Source: Streptomyces sp. T12 (GTDB taxonomy: Bacteria; Actinomycetota; Actinomycetes; Streptomycetales; Streptomycetaceae). From it: DNA of 64,000 bases. The notes below the pieces were generated by a model that worked only from the letters and a program-made list of their open reading frames with translations, did not search any database and was not told where the DNA came from. Position numbers and translations under genes: made by a program. Location: positions 5,952,001-6,016,000 of the forward strand of contig NZ_CP117866.1 in the NCBI RefSeq assembly GCF_028736035.1, given 5' to 3'. Below are positions 1 to 7,342 of this stretch, in pieces. The first letter of the stretch is position 1. Each line of letters starts with the position of its first letter.

Positions 1-158
1 GCAAAGGCCGAGGCGAACAATTCCCGGTTCTTGAGGTCCTGGCCGAGGGCGAATCGGTACAGCGCATCCGTGATCTCCGTGCGGTCCCGCAGCTCCTTGG
101 TGACTGCCGCGATGTCCGAGGCCGGGGCGGACAGGGCGTGGTCGTCGGTGACGTACAT
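1..158 (-). CDS. SnoaL-like (NTF2-fold) protein, 3' part missing
   Basis: The reverse strand reads from an ATG at 158 through the window edge without a stop. About 52 residues are visible, beginning MYVTDDHALSAPASDIAAV, followed by a segment of the type DRTEITDALYRFALGQD. That pattern of an acidic/Arg lead, ITDxLYRFA and a following aromatic-rich stretch is the usual N-terminus of SnoaL-like proteins, small NTF2-fold enzymes such as polyketide cyclases and dehydratases. The gene is divergent from the LysR-type gene at 281, the classical layout for a regulator and its target. The catalytic part lies outside the window, so the reaction cannot be inferred. Confidence 0.6.
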   Translation of the reverse strand, partial: MYVTDDHALSAPASDIAAVTKELRDRTEITDALYRFALGQDLKNRELFASAF

Positions 159-280
159 CGTGTGTGAACTCCCCATGCAGACCGTGGTGTTCGAGCACCT
201 TCAGCCTCCGCCCGGCCGACTGCCTGATCAACGAGAGCTTGTGCAAGGATCGTGAACCCACACTTAACGATGGAGGGGGC

Positions 281-1177
281 ATGCTGGAGCGGCACGAGTT
301 CGAGGCGTTTCTGACGCTCGCCGAAGAGCTGCATTTCGGCCGCACGGCCGAGCGGCTGCACCTGTCCACGGCCCGGGTCAGCCAGACGATCAGGAACCTG
401 GAGCGACGCGTCGGGGCTCCGCTCTTCAACCGCACCAGCCGACGAGTGGAACTGACCGCGATCGGGCGGCAACTCGACGAAGACCTGAGGCCCACGTGGG
501 CCCGGATCACGGCGGCCCTTGAACGGGCGATCGACGCCGGGCGGGGCATCACCGGCCTGCTGCGCGTCGGGTTCGTCGACGCGGCCGGAGGGCAGCTGCT
601 GGTCGGGGCCAGTGAAGTGTTCCGCGTCCGCCATCCCGACTGCGATGTGCACATCCGGGAGGCGCGGATGTCCGACGTCGTACGGTGGCTGCGCGACGCC
701 GAGGTGGACGTCGTACTGGCCGGCTTTCCCGTCCAAGATCCAGGCATTGCCATGGGACCGGTGCTGGTGCGCGAAGCCCGCTTCCTGGCCCTCCCCGCCG
801 GGCATCGCCTCGCCCGTCAGGAGTCCGTCTCCGTCGAGGACATGGCCCGGATCAGGATCCTGCGGGTCACCGGTGCGGTGCCGGATTCCTGGCGCGATGT
901 GCACACCCCGGATACGACACCCGCCGGACGGCCGATCGAGCCCGGCCCGTCGGCCGTGACCTTCCAGGAGGCCCTGACCCTCGTCGGCGCCGACCAGGGC
1001 GCATTCCCCGTCGGTGCGCATGCCAGGCGCTACCACGCACGCCCCGATGTGACGTACCTGCCGTTCCATGACGCCCCGCCGGTGGAGTGGGGTCTGCTGT
1101 GGCGCGTGGATGCGGAAACCGCCCGCGTGCGAGCTTTCAGCCAGGCCGCGTTCAACCTGACCCGCAGCCACCGCTGA
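281..1177 (+). CDS. LysR-family transcriptional regulator
   Basis: This 298-residue protein has the expected LysR-family length. Residues 1-60 form the winged helix-turn-helix (FEAFLTLAEELHFGRTAERL, then a VSQTIRNLERRVGAPLFNR recognition region). The rest is the periplasmic-binding-protein-like effector domain, including a GLLRVGFVDA strand opening the first lobe. I chose the ATG at 281 because a GGAGGGGG Shine-Dalgarno run sits just upstream and this start gives the family N-terminus. An open frame continues upstream to 164 but has no family support. It is divergent from the SnoaL-like gene, so the 122-bp spacer between the starts probably holds both promoters and the LysR operator. The effector is unknown. 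It ends before the integrated element and is chromosomal. Confidence 0.9.
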   Translation: MLERHEFEAFLTLAEELHFGRTAERLHLSTARVSQTIRNLERRVGAPLFNRTSRRVELTAIGRQLDEDLRPTWARITAALERAIDAGRGITGLLRVGFVDAAGGQLLVGASEVFRVRHPDCDVHIREARMSDVVRWLRDAEVDVVLAGFPVQDPGIAMGPVLVREARFLALPAGHRLARQESVSVEDMARIRILRVTGAVPDSWRDVHTPDTTPAGRPIEPGPSAVTFQEALTLVGADQGAFPVGAHARRYHARPDVTYLPFHDAPPVEWGLLWRVDAETARVRAFSQAAFNLTRSHR

Positions 1178-1361
1178 GCCCGTTTCGTGCGGTCCGTGGT
1201 GACCCGGTGGTAGCTCTAGCCTCCGCGACGACCGGCGCGGGCATCTCCAGCACGTGCTGATCTGGGGGTTGGAGCCTGTGCTCGACCGCTTCCCCGCGGT
1301 GAGCGCGCGCTGCCTCTGTGGGGGGAGGGATGGGAAGCCGCCCGGGAGCCGGATTCCGAAG

Positions 1362-1383
1362 TTGGCTCCCAATTGGCTCCCAA
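1362..1383 (+). repeat. Tandem TTGGCTCCCAA repeat outside the left attachment site
   Basis: Two perfect adjacent copies of TTGGCTCCCAA lie at 1362-1372 and 1373-1383. Their sequence and tandem arrangement resemble, without matching, the GTTTGGCCCCCC tandems inside the current element's ends. They are followed by a hairpin and the att core, as at 19734-19851. They are most simply read as arm-type integrase sites left from a different element that once used this tRNA. Confidence 0.5.
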
Positions 1384-1399
1384 GAGGGCCGGGGAACGA

Positions 1400-1439
1400 G
1401 TCAGGGGCCCGACCCGCTCTCACGGATCAGGCCCCTGAC
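1400..1439 (-). terminator. Hairpin; likely native terminator of tRNA-Pro before integration
   Basis: The arms GTCAGGGGCC (1400-1409) and GGCCCCTGAC (1430-1439) are perfect complements around a 20-nt loop. In the chromosome without the present element this hairpin would lie directly downstream of the leftward-transcribed tRNA-Pro gene, so termination of that transcript is the natural role. It is now separated from the tRNA by 18 kb. Confidence 0.5.
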
Positions 1440-1452
1440 CTGGTACTTCACT

Positions 1453-1497
1453 GTCGGGGTGGCGGGATTTGAACCCACGACCTCTTCGTCCCGAACG
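1453..1497 (+). repeat. attL, 45-bp direct repeat
   Basis: This 45-bp stretch is identical to 19807-19851, which forms the 3' half of the tRNA-Pro(CGG) gene from the anticodon loop to the acceptor stem plus one base beyond. The repeats diverge immediately outside this span on both sides. It therefore marks the left junction of an element inserted by site-specific recombination into the tRNA. Confidence 0.92.
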
Positions 1498-1927
1498 CGA
1501 TCAGGCCCCTTTGTGACCTTGGGTTCCGGCTAACTGACTTGCTCGTTCGGCTCCGGCACTGTCCACTACAGTCCGCGACAGTTTCGGGTCGGCTGCTGCG
1601 TTTGGCCCCCCGTTTGGCCCCCGAGTGTCCACCACTCAGGCCGCGTCTGGGCTGGTAGTGGGCTTGCTGCGGGGAGCACGTACTGAACCGATCGTGTTGG
1701 TGCGCTGTCGTCGGCGAGCAACCGCATGACCCTCGCGGTACAGAGAGCTGACAGCGCATGCCCTGCCGAGTCCGCCGGGCGTCTGGTGCGGCAACTGAGC
1801 ATGTCTGGGGTCGATGTCAGTGCCAGCCTGCATGATGTTCCTATGGCATCCGCTGACGAGCCGCCGGGGTCCTGGCGTAGCTCTCTGCGGCTGGGACACG
1901 GAGACGTCTCCGCAGATAGGAGCGAAG
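1498..1927. other. Left end of element and upstream region of darT
   Basis: I see no supported gene here. The stretch contains the GTTTGGCCCCCC tandem at 1600-1622 and, near 1918, the ribosome binding site of darT. An open frame on the plus strand runs upstream of darT to 1814, but its residues have no family character. The darT/darG promoter should lie in the last 200 bp, though I could not pick out a convincing -10/-35 pair. Confidence 0.5.
1600..1622 (+). repeat. Tandem GTTTGGCCCCC(C), candidate integrase arm sites, left end
   Basis: Two adjacent copies lie 103 bp inside attL: GTTTGGCCCCCC at 1600-1611 and GTTTGGCCCCC at 1612-1622. The same tandem occurs at the right end (19734-19757) between int and attR. 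Matching short direct repeats just inside both ends are what arm-type binding sites of a tyrosine integrase (or Xis sites) look like. Confidence 0.55.
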
Positions 1928-2521
1928 GTGGAGCGTGAGAGGGTCGCTGAGCTTCATTACATTACCCCCATTTCTAATCTCGCCTCCATAGGAACTCATG
2001 GCCTGTTGAGCCACCACGCTGCGGAGGCTGTAGACCACCTGTCGGTTGCCTTACCTGATGTACAGGACAGGCGTGCACGCAAAGTCGTTCCGAATGGCGG
2101 GCCGCTGCACTCTTACGCAAACCTGTACTTCGATGCGCGAAATCCGATGATGTATTACTTGACGCGACACGGGCACGATGACCTGATTGTTGTGAGAGTT
2201 GCTCCGAGCGTTTTGGATATTTCGGGTGCCGTTGTAACGGATGGGAATGCGGCTGCCGATACGACCCGCTTCCTTGCCTCGCCGTCAGGTTTGTCCTTCT
2301 TGGAAGCCAAGCTTGTATATTCTGACAGCTGGAATAGCAACGACTACTGGCAGTATGTTGAGCAGAAGCGTGCGCGGTGTGCCGAAGTTCTGGTGCCTAA
2401 TTCTGTATTGCCTAATTACATCGTCGGCTGTTATACTTCGAATAGCGAGCATGCGGAAATCTGCAGGGCTGCACAGCCTCATTGGAAGGTGGAGGTGAAT
2501 AAACGTGTCTACTTCCGCTGA
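1928..2521 (+). CDS. darT: DarT-type DNA ADP-ribosyltransferase toxin
   Basis: DarT toxins transfer ADP-ribose from NAD+ to a base in single-stranded DNA and block replication; many act in phage defence. The 197 residues show the family pattern: an N-terminal HYITPISNLASI segment (residues 10-21, the NAD-binding HxT region), a LYFDARNPMMYYL block around 67-78, and the C-terminal CAEVLVP motif in which E153 corresponds to the catalytic glutamate. I chose GTG at 1928 because AGGAG lies 5 bp upstream and the protein then has the usual DarT length; the frame is open further upstream. It overlaps darG by 17 bp, so the pair is co-transcribed and probably translationally coupled. GC content and third-position GC are clearly lower than in neighbouring genes, which points to recent acquisition. 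Which base is modified cannot be read from the sequence. Confidence 0.9.
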   Translation: MERERVAELHYITPISNLASIGTHGLLSHHAAEAVDHLSVALPDVQDRRARKVVPNGGPLHSYANLYFDARNPMMYYLTRHGHDDLIVVRVAPSVLDISGAVVTDGNAAADTTRFLASPSGLSFLEAKLVYSDSWNSNDYWQYVEQKRARCAEVLVPNSVLPNYIVGCYTSNSEHAEICRAAQPHWKVEVNKRVYFR

Positions 2522-3626
2522 CAACGTGCGGATCGTTCAAGGTGATTTGCTGAAATCTTCTATGCATGGACTCGTGAACACGGTCAACACTGTTGGAGTG
2601 ATGGGCAAGGGGATCGCCCTTGCCTTCAAGAAGCGATATCCGGACATGTTTGCGGACTATGTTCGCCGGTGTGATGCGAAAGAAGTTCACCTAGGGCAGC
2701 CGTACCCGTTTGAGGTTGATGGGCATGTAGTTATCAACTTCCCGACGAAAGCTCACTGGCGTAGTGTGAGCAAGCTATCGGACATCGTTGACGGCCTCGA
2801 ATACCTCAAGGCGAACTACCGTGCGTGGGGCTTGCGTTCCATCGCTGTACCGCCCCTGGGCTGCGGCAATGGTCAGCTTGAATGGGCGGTAGTTGGTCCT
2901 ATCCTGATCGACCACCTTGCGCAGCTCAACATTCCTGTGGAGCTTTACGCTCCGCATGGAGTTGACGTAGCGGGCGGCCAACTCAATCTCTGGGATGATG
3001 AGCAGAGAGATGAGCCGCAGAGGAAAATTGATCCTTCGCTGATTGCGCTGGTCGAAATCCTGCATCGCCTTGAAGATCAGCCGTACCGATGGCCAGTCGG
3101 TCGCGTAATGCTTCAGAAGCTCGCGTACTTTGCAACGGTGGCCGGATTGCCGACAGGGTTCGAGTATGAGCGAGCTAGCTTTGGGCCGTTCTCATCGCAA
3201 TTGAAGCCAGCAATCGCGAAGCTTCAAAATAACGGTTTGCTCGATGAACGGCAGCGCGGGAGGATGTTCGAAGTTCGAGTGGGTGACGCCTACGAGGCTG
3301 CTCGCAAGGAATTCACTTCCCAAATTGAGAAGTGGGATCAAGTCATCGATTCGACGTGCGACCTGGTCGCGCGATTCGATACGACACAAGCAGAGATCGC
3401 GGCTACCGTCCATTACACGGCCTATCATCTCTACCGCAGGAATGGTGATCTTCCGACTGCTACGGAAGTTCTGAATGCGGTGGAGGCTTGGAAGGTTAGG
3501 CGCGTGCCCCCGTTGAAGCGTGAAGATATTCTTCGCGCTATCGCTAACCTCGCAACACGGCAATGGATTCGGGTACTTCCTGATGAATCTATCCAGGAAG
3601 CTGCTGAGGAGCTGAGCCTGATTTAG
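2505..3626 (+). CDS. darG: DarG antitoxin: macrodomain DNA ADP-ribosylglycohydrolase
   Basis: DarG removes ADP-ribose from DNA and also binds DarT. Residues 1-165 are a macrodomain: an IVQGDLLKSSMHGLVNTVNT opening, the VGVMGKGIALAFKKRYP loop around 28-45, and a PPLGCGNGQLEW loop near 112-123. Residues about 170-373 match the DarG C-terminal toxin-binding domain, with a QKLAYFATVAGLP core and an ERASFGPFSSQLKPAI segment like the KLAYF...YGPYA signature of other DarG proteins. GTG at 2505 follows GGAGG with a 9-bp gap. The start lies inside darT, as expected for a coupled antitoxin. The whole gene is low-GC like darT. No other antitoxin is nearby, so loss of this gene should be toxic to the host. 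Confidence 0.9.
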   Translation: MSTSADNVRIVQGDLLKSSMHGLVNTVNTVGVMGKGIALAFKKRYPDMFADYVRRCDAKEVHLGQPYPFEVDGHVVINFPTKAHWRSVSKLSDIVDGLEYLKANYRAWGLRSIAVPPLGCGNGQLEWAVVGPILIDHLAQLNIPVELYAPHGVDVAGGQLNLWDDEQRDEPQRKIDPSLIALVEILHRLEDQPYRWPVGRVMLQKLAYFATVAGLPTGFEYERASFGPFSSQLKPAIAKLQNNGLLDERQRGRMFEVRVGDAYEAARKEFTSQIEKWDQVIDSTCDLVARFDTTQAEIAATVHYTAYHLYRRNGDLPTATEVLNAVEAWKVRRVPPLKREDILRAIANLATRQWIRVLPDESIQEAAEELSLI

Positions 3627-3670
3627 CGACCGTGAGGCCCCCGCTATCCGTCATGTAGCGTCGCTGTGTG

Positions 3671-4312
3671 ATGGCACTCTTCGATCTCGATAACACCTTG
3701 GTTGACCGGCGCGGGGGCCTGGAGGAGTGGGCCCGCGGCTTTGTGCGGTCGCGGCGACTGCCAGGGGGAGCGCAGGCCGTCATCTGCGAGCGGCTCCGGG
3801 CGCGGGCCTACCCGGCGGACTTCGTTCATCTGCGGGAGGCGCTCGGGCTCCGCGATGACCCGGGTGACCTCTGGCGCGAGTACGTCGATGGCGTCGCTCG
3901 GTCGGTGCGCTGCTTCCCGGGGGTACGGAAGGGTCTAGAAGCGCTGCGCGGCGAGGGGTGGACGCTCGGCATCGCGACGAACGGCGCCGGGGACATCCAA
4001 CGGGCCAAGCTCGCCGCGTCTGGACTCGCGGCGTACGTCGATGGCATCTGTGTCTCAGAGGAGGTCGGAGCCAGGAAACCGGCGCGCGAGCACTTCGAGG
4101 CTGCCGTTGCCCTGTGCGGCCTCCGACCGAGCGCTGGAGGGTGGATGGTCGGAGATAGCCCCGAGACGGACATGGAAGGAGCCCGCGCGGCAGGGCTTCG
4201 TACGGCGTGGGTGACCAATGGCCGTACATGGACCGATGGCCTTCGCGAACCCGACATCGCGGCGCCAGACGTCGTGAAGGCCATAGTGGCGATGCGGCAG
4301 GCGATGGCCTAG
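3671..4312 (+). CDS. HAD-superfamily hydrolase (small-molecule phosphatase-like)
   Basis: This 213-residue HAD hydrolase has all four motifs: DLDNT (nucleophile Asp and acid/base Asp, residues 5-9), ATNG (motif II), the GARKP lysine (motif III) and VGDSPETDMEGA (motif IV, two metal-binding acidic residues). A helical cap lies between motif I and the IATNG strand, giving the phosphoglycolate-phosphatase/YjjG-like layout. ATG at 3671 was chosen; GTG at 3668 is equally possible and no clear Shine-Dalgarno is visible. It is convergent with the oxidoreductase gene, and the two stop codons share CTAG at 4309-4312. Its base composition is typical Streptomyces, unlike darTG. A role opposite the kinases of the neighbouring operon is an inference from position only. 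Confidence 0.85.
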   Translation: MALFDLDNTLVDRRGGLEEWARGFVRSRRLPGGAQAVICERLRARAYPADFVHLREALGLRDDPGDLWREYVDGVARSVRCFPGVRKGLEALRGEGWTLGIATNGAGDIQRAKLAASGLAAYVDGICVSEEVGARKPAREHFEAAVALCGLRPSAGGWMVGDSPETDMEGARAAGLRTAWVTNGRTWTDGLREPDIAAPDVVKAIVAMRQAMA

Positions 4313-5160
4313 TCAGGTTGCCGCTCGGGAGCATCGTGCAGATGCTCAAGCACCTCGGGGGTGCCCAGGGACGAATCCCTGAGGTCGTCCCACCGGCTCA
4401 TGATCGTGGCCGCTGCCTCCGCGAGTTCTGCGGGAAGCCCGGCTTCCCGCAGGGTGGCCGCGGCCTCTTCCAGCTCGGGGCCCCAGCGCCATGACCGCGC
4501 GGCCACCTTGGGGATGTAGTTGGTCTCCGCGAGGTAGCTGATGGTGCGCCCCTGCGCGATGTCGAGTAGCTCCTCCTCCACTCCGTAGTCACGGGCCAGG
4601 GCGTACGAGACCGCAGCGAGTACGCGACTCGTCTTCTGGAAGCTGCTGTACGAGAGCTTGAGCGCGGAGGCGCGGCCGACTCCGCCGGAGAGTGCGTGCG
4701 CGTGAACCGCCGACCCAGAGAAGAGCGGCGCCACAGACGCCAGTGCACCCTTCGGCCCGGACAGGTAGAGGCGGGGAGACTTCGAGTCGGACGGAGGCGA
4801 GCCGATGATGGACCCGTCCACCACGATCGCCCCGCCACGAGCCACGATGGCGTAGACGCGTGCCATCGTGGCCGGAGAAATCGCGTTGCAATCCAGGTAG
4901 ATCCCCGCGAACGCGTGAGCCGCGACCTCTGTTGCGACATCCTCCGCGTACGCCGGCGGGCAGATGCTGAGGATCACGTCCGCCGCGTCGACCAGCTCCC
5001 GCAGATCGGTCGCTGAGGTCAGTCCATATCTGAGAGCCCGCTCTTTCGTCGCGGAGCTGCGCCCGGTCGGGCACCACAGAACCTCGGCTCCGCTGAGCCG
5101 GACCTGTGCTGCCACCGCGGCGCCCATGCTGCCCGGGTGCAGGACTCCGACGACGGTCAT
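4309..5160 (-). CDS. NAD(P)-binding 6-phosphogluconate dehydrogenase-like oxidoreductase
   Basis: This 283-residue protein starts with a Rossmann fold (VVGVLHPGSMGAAVAAQV, residues 3-20, GxxGxxG-like) and continues with a DVILSICPP strand as in beta-hydroxyacid dehydrogenases. The C-terminal half (ALKLSYSSFQKTSRVLAAVSYALA and following helices) matches the helical domain of the group carrying DUF1932. The substrate is unknown. ATG at 5160 overlaps the stop of the upstream P-loop gene by 4 bp (ATGA), so it is the last gene of a three-gene operon read leftward. It is convergent with the HAD hydrolase. Because it sits on a mobile element with two kinase-like genes, a metabolite-modifying or defence role is possible, but nothing in the sequence decides it. 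Confidence 0.8.
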   Translation of the reverse strand: MTVVGVLHPGSMGAAVAAQVRLSGAEVLWCPTGRSSATKERALRYGLTSATDLRELVDAADVILSICPPAYAEDVATEVAAHAFAGIYLDCNAISPATMARVYAIVARGGAIVVDGSIIGSPPSDSKSPRLYLSGPKGALASVAPLFSGSAVHAHALSGGVGRASALKLSYSSFQKTSRVLAAVSYALARDYGVEEELLDIAQGRTISYLAETNYIPKVAARSWRWGPELEEAAATLREAGLPAELAEAAATIMSRWDDLRDSSLGTPEVLEHLHDAPERQPD

Positions 5161-5744
5161 CCGACGAGCCCGGGGATATCGCGCACTTCGGGTGGCGCGC
5201 CGGCCAACCGCGCTTTGTCGATGGCCTGTGCTGCCTGAGCTGCGCTGAGCTGGTCGGTTCGGATGACGAGTGACCAGGGCTCCGCGGCATGGTCCAAGAG
5301 ATCTTGCCGGGTCTCGTGCCAGACCTTGAGACGAGTGTCCAAGTCCTTGTCTCCGCGGCCCTGGCAGCGCTGACGCGTCACGTCTTCGGGGCACCACAGG
5401 AGCACCCGCGCCCAGTTGATTGGGTGGGCCGCGACGGCGTGGGCTCCGGTGACCTGGCCCACGTGGAGGACGGGGATACGTCCCGCGTCGACAAGCGCGG
5501 AAACCTCGCCGCGGTCGATGGCGTACTCCGCGTCGTACCGGCTGTTGCGGTAAAGGATCTCTCCGGCCTGTGCCAGTTCCTCGACGTGCTCGGCTGTCGT
5601 GAGCCGGTACCCGGCAGTCCGTCCGGGGCCCGCTTTGAGCCGCTGAAAGAGAACGAACTCCGGCCTCAGGGCGGATAGTTCGGCTGTGATCGTGTCCTTG
5701 CCAGACCCCGGAGGACCGTAGAGGATGACGCCGGAAGGGCTCAT
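5157..5744 (-). CDS. Guanylate-kinase-like P-loop NTPase
   Basis: The 195 residues open with a P-loop, VILYGPPGSGKDTIT (residues 6-20), followed by a layout like guanylate kinase: a lid-like FQRLKAGPGRTAGYRLTT segment near 33-50, a YRNSRYDAEYAID stretch at about 65-77, and a VLHVGQVTGAHA strand near 92-103. GKDT replaces the usual GKST. It lacks the full GMP-binding signature of true Gmk, so the phosphate acceptor is uncertain. It overlaps both neighbours by 4 bp (5741-5744 and 5157-5160), which indicates tight translational coupling in one operon with the HTH-kinase and the oxidoreductase. Confidence 0.75.
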   Translation of the reverse strand: MSPSGVILYGPPGSGKDTITAELSALRPEFVLFQRLKAGPGRTAGYRLTTAEHVEELAQAGEILYRNSRYDAEYAIDRGEVSALVDAGRIPVLHVGQVTGAHAVAAHPINWARVLLWCPEDVTRQRCQGRGDKDLDTRLKVWHETRQDLLDHAAEPWSLVIRTDQLSAAQAAQAIDKARLAGAPPEVRDIPGLVG

Positions 5745-6757
5745 AGTCCGCCTCCACTCAGTACGTCGCGGGCTTCATCGACCAGGGCCACGGCGGCGCC
5801 AAGCCGGTTGTCGACCACGAAGTGCGGGCCCTGTGGCCGCATCTTCAAGTCAAGCCCCAACACGTATTCATCCCAGGACTCCATCTTCCAGGCGTCGCGT
5901 GCCGCCCCGCGGAATTCAATGTACTCGCGCATGGACTCAGGGTCGCACTCAACCCATATGGTCGCGACGGATACGCGCTTTGATCGGCAGCGGTTCTGGA
6001 AGCGCTGCATCCATTCGGCTTGAGAGAATTCGGTGATGAATGGGGCGTCCAGGATCGTTGAGATTCCGCAATCTACGTTGTCCCATGCGGCTTCCATGAG
6101 GCATCGATATTCGAGCGGTCGAACCTTTTCGCGGTAAAGTGCCGAACTTCGGTCGTGAGCTTCTCCGCCCAATGCGACCAAGAGTTGGTCCACCAACGGA
6201 CGTGTCAGTGAGTCCTTGTCCAGGATGGGCCAGCCGGTGAGCCCTCCGAGGAACTTTGCGAACTCCGACTTTCCCGACCCCGCATACCCTCCGACCAGGA
6301 TCACGGTGGGCCCGTCGACGTTTCCCCCTGCGGTGTGGCGACGCCATGCGTCGACCACGCGATTGCGCAGAGCCTCACTGTCCACGTTGTCAGTGCCTTC
6401 GCGGATGCTGCTGAGCGCTTGACGTACTGCGTCCGGTTGGTTGGGGAGCTTTCGCTCAGCGGAATCGGGCGCCGGTACGGATTCCACAGGGGCATCCTCT
6501 CCGGGCAGTGCCTTGCGGAAGCCAAGTTGAGCTTCGTTGCGACGATAGAGACGGCAGTACGCCCGGCGGTAATGCGGACCGGGATATACCGAACCCTTTT
6601 CGTGGCCCCAGATCGTTTGGAAGTTTGCGGCAATGTTGAAGCCGTGACGCTCCGCGATTTCTCGGAGCTTCTCCCCCGTGTCTTCCAGGGTGAGCCCTAT
6701 TTCCTCGCGATGCATTCGCAGGAGATCAGGCTTCCAATCTGGGTGCTTCCGAGCCAT
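5741..6757 (-). CDS. HTH domain fused to zeta-toxin/AAA-type P-loop kinase
   Basis: The protein has 338 residues. Residues about 8-62 look like an XRE-type DNA-binding region (MHREEIGLTLEDTGEKLREI, then an IWGHEKGSVYPGPHYRRAY recognition and wing part). After a linker, residues about 150-330 form a P-loop kinase with VILVGGYAGSGKSEFAKFLG as Walker A and an LDAPFITEF strand plus a late VATIWVECDPESM segment as in zeta-toxin and gluconate-kinase-like enzymes. It is the first gene of the leftward operon and may regulate its own promoter through the HTH. GC at the third position is relaxed in parts. It could be a ligand-sensing kinase-repressor, or a toxin-like kinase; no antitoxin-like partner is obvious. 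Confidence 0.75.
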   Translation of the reverse strand: MARKHPDWKPDLLRMHREEIGLTLEDTGEKLREIAERHGFNIAANFQTIWGHEKGSVYPGPHYRRAYCRLYRRNEAQLGFRKALPGEDAPVESVPAPDSAERKLPNQPDAVRQALSSIREGTDNVDSEALRNRVVDAWRRHTAGGNVDGPTVILVGGYAGSGKSEFAKFLGGLTGWPILDKDSLTRPLVDQLLVALGGEAHDRSSALYREKVRPLEYRCLMEAAWDNVDCGISTILDAPFITEFSQAEWMQRFQNRCRSKRVSVATIWVECDPESMREYIEFRGAARDAWKMESWDEYVLGLDLKMRPQGPHFVVDNRLGAAVALVDEARDVLSGGGL

Positions 6758-6991
6758 CTGCCCCTCCTAGATAGCTAGACGGAGCCGCGAGTGTAGCGGC
6801 TCGGCTAGGCCTATGGAAATTCGTGATAGTGCATGTGTAAGCGGATGTATAAAACCGCTTGGACTTTCTCAGGTAGCGGGACGTGATACCGGTTTTCGTG
6901 CCGTGGCTGTGAAGTAGTGCACACACCGAACGAGGAGGTTCAGATGCCCCGCGGCGCGATGATTCAGGCCCCACACCAGCTTGCCGGAAGG
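6758..6991 (-). promoter_or_regulatory. Upstream region of the kinase operon with an AAGCGG inverted repeat
   Basis: This 234-bp spacer between the leftward operon start and the GntR gene's stop contains the inverted repeat AAGCGG (6839-6844), 10 bp spacer, CCGCTT (6855-6860), in an A/T-richer patch with ATGTATAAAA between the arms. It is a reasonable operator for the HTH-kinase and marks the probable promoter. No gene is visible. Confidence 0.35.
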
Positions 6992-7342
6992 TCACTTCCC
7001 TTCCAGGGTCGCGACGCGTTGGCGCAGCTCCCCGACCTCGTTCCGCAGTTGGGCGACTTCCTCGCGCAGTTCGGCCACGATCCCGATCGGATCGGCGAGC
7101 TGTGCGGCGCGGTCCGCATTGGGGGTCAGGAAGGCTCCCTTGCCCTGGTGGCTCACTGCGAGGCCGTCCGTCTTCAACTGACGGATGGCGTCGCGAGCGA
7201 CGGTCACCGTGACCTCGTACGTCTCCTGGAGCTGTGCGAGCGAGGGGAGTTGTCTCGTGTCGGCGAACTCACCATCCGCGATACGTCGTCGCAGGTCATC
7301 GGCCACCTGCTGATAGGCCGGCTTGCCGGTCCACTCGACCAT
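6992..7342 (-). CDS. Short GntR-family repressor with C-terminal coiled coil
   Basis: The 116 residues carry a GntR winged helix at about 5-72 (YQQVADDLRRRIADGEFADTRQLPS, then VTVARDAIRQLKTDGL as the recognition region). Instead of an effector domain, the protein ends in a heptad-rich coiled coil (GIVAELREEVAQLRNEVGEL), probably for dimerisation. ATG at 7342 is preceded by a GAGGTG Shine-Dalgarno; the open frame continues to 7444 without support. Such short GntR proteins (KorSA/TraR type) repress replication and transfer genes in Streptomyces plasmids and AICEs. It is divergent from the transfer/replication block and is flanked by inverted repeats at 7442-7470, consistent with that role. Confidence 0.85.
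   Translation of the reverse strand: MVEWTGKPAYQQVADDLRRRIADGEFADTRQLPSLAQLQETYEVTVTVARDAIRQLKTDGLAVSHQGKGAFLTPNADRAAQLADPIGIVAELREEVAQLRNEVGELRQRVATLEGK

Larger units (their letters stand above)
1178..1452. other. Non-coding left flank of the integrated element
   Basis: No convincing gene is visible between the LysR stop and the left attachment repeat. The stretch holds two tandem TTGGCTCCCAA units (1362-1383) and a strong hairpin (1400-1439), in the order seen at the right end of the integrated element. It reads as the downstream side of tRNA-Pro before the present element arrived, possibly modified by an older integration. I could not recognise an integrase remnant in any frame. Confidence 0.5.

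Noticed and set aside
164..280. Extended N-terminus of the LysR gene
   Set aside because: The extra residues have no LysR similarity, and a strong Shine-Dalgarno sits in front of ATG 281.
5161..5757. Upstream part of the oxidoreductase reading frame (482-residue version)
   Set aside because: Residues before 5160 are Arg/Pro-rich and overlap the P-loop gene in another frame. The Rossmann start at 5160 with an ATGA overlap is far more credible.
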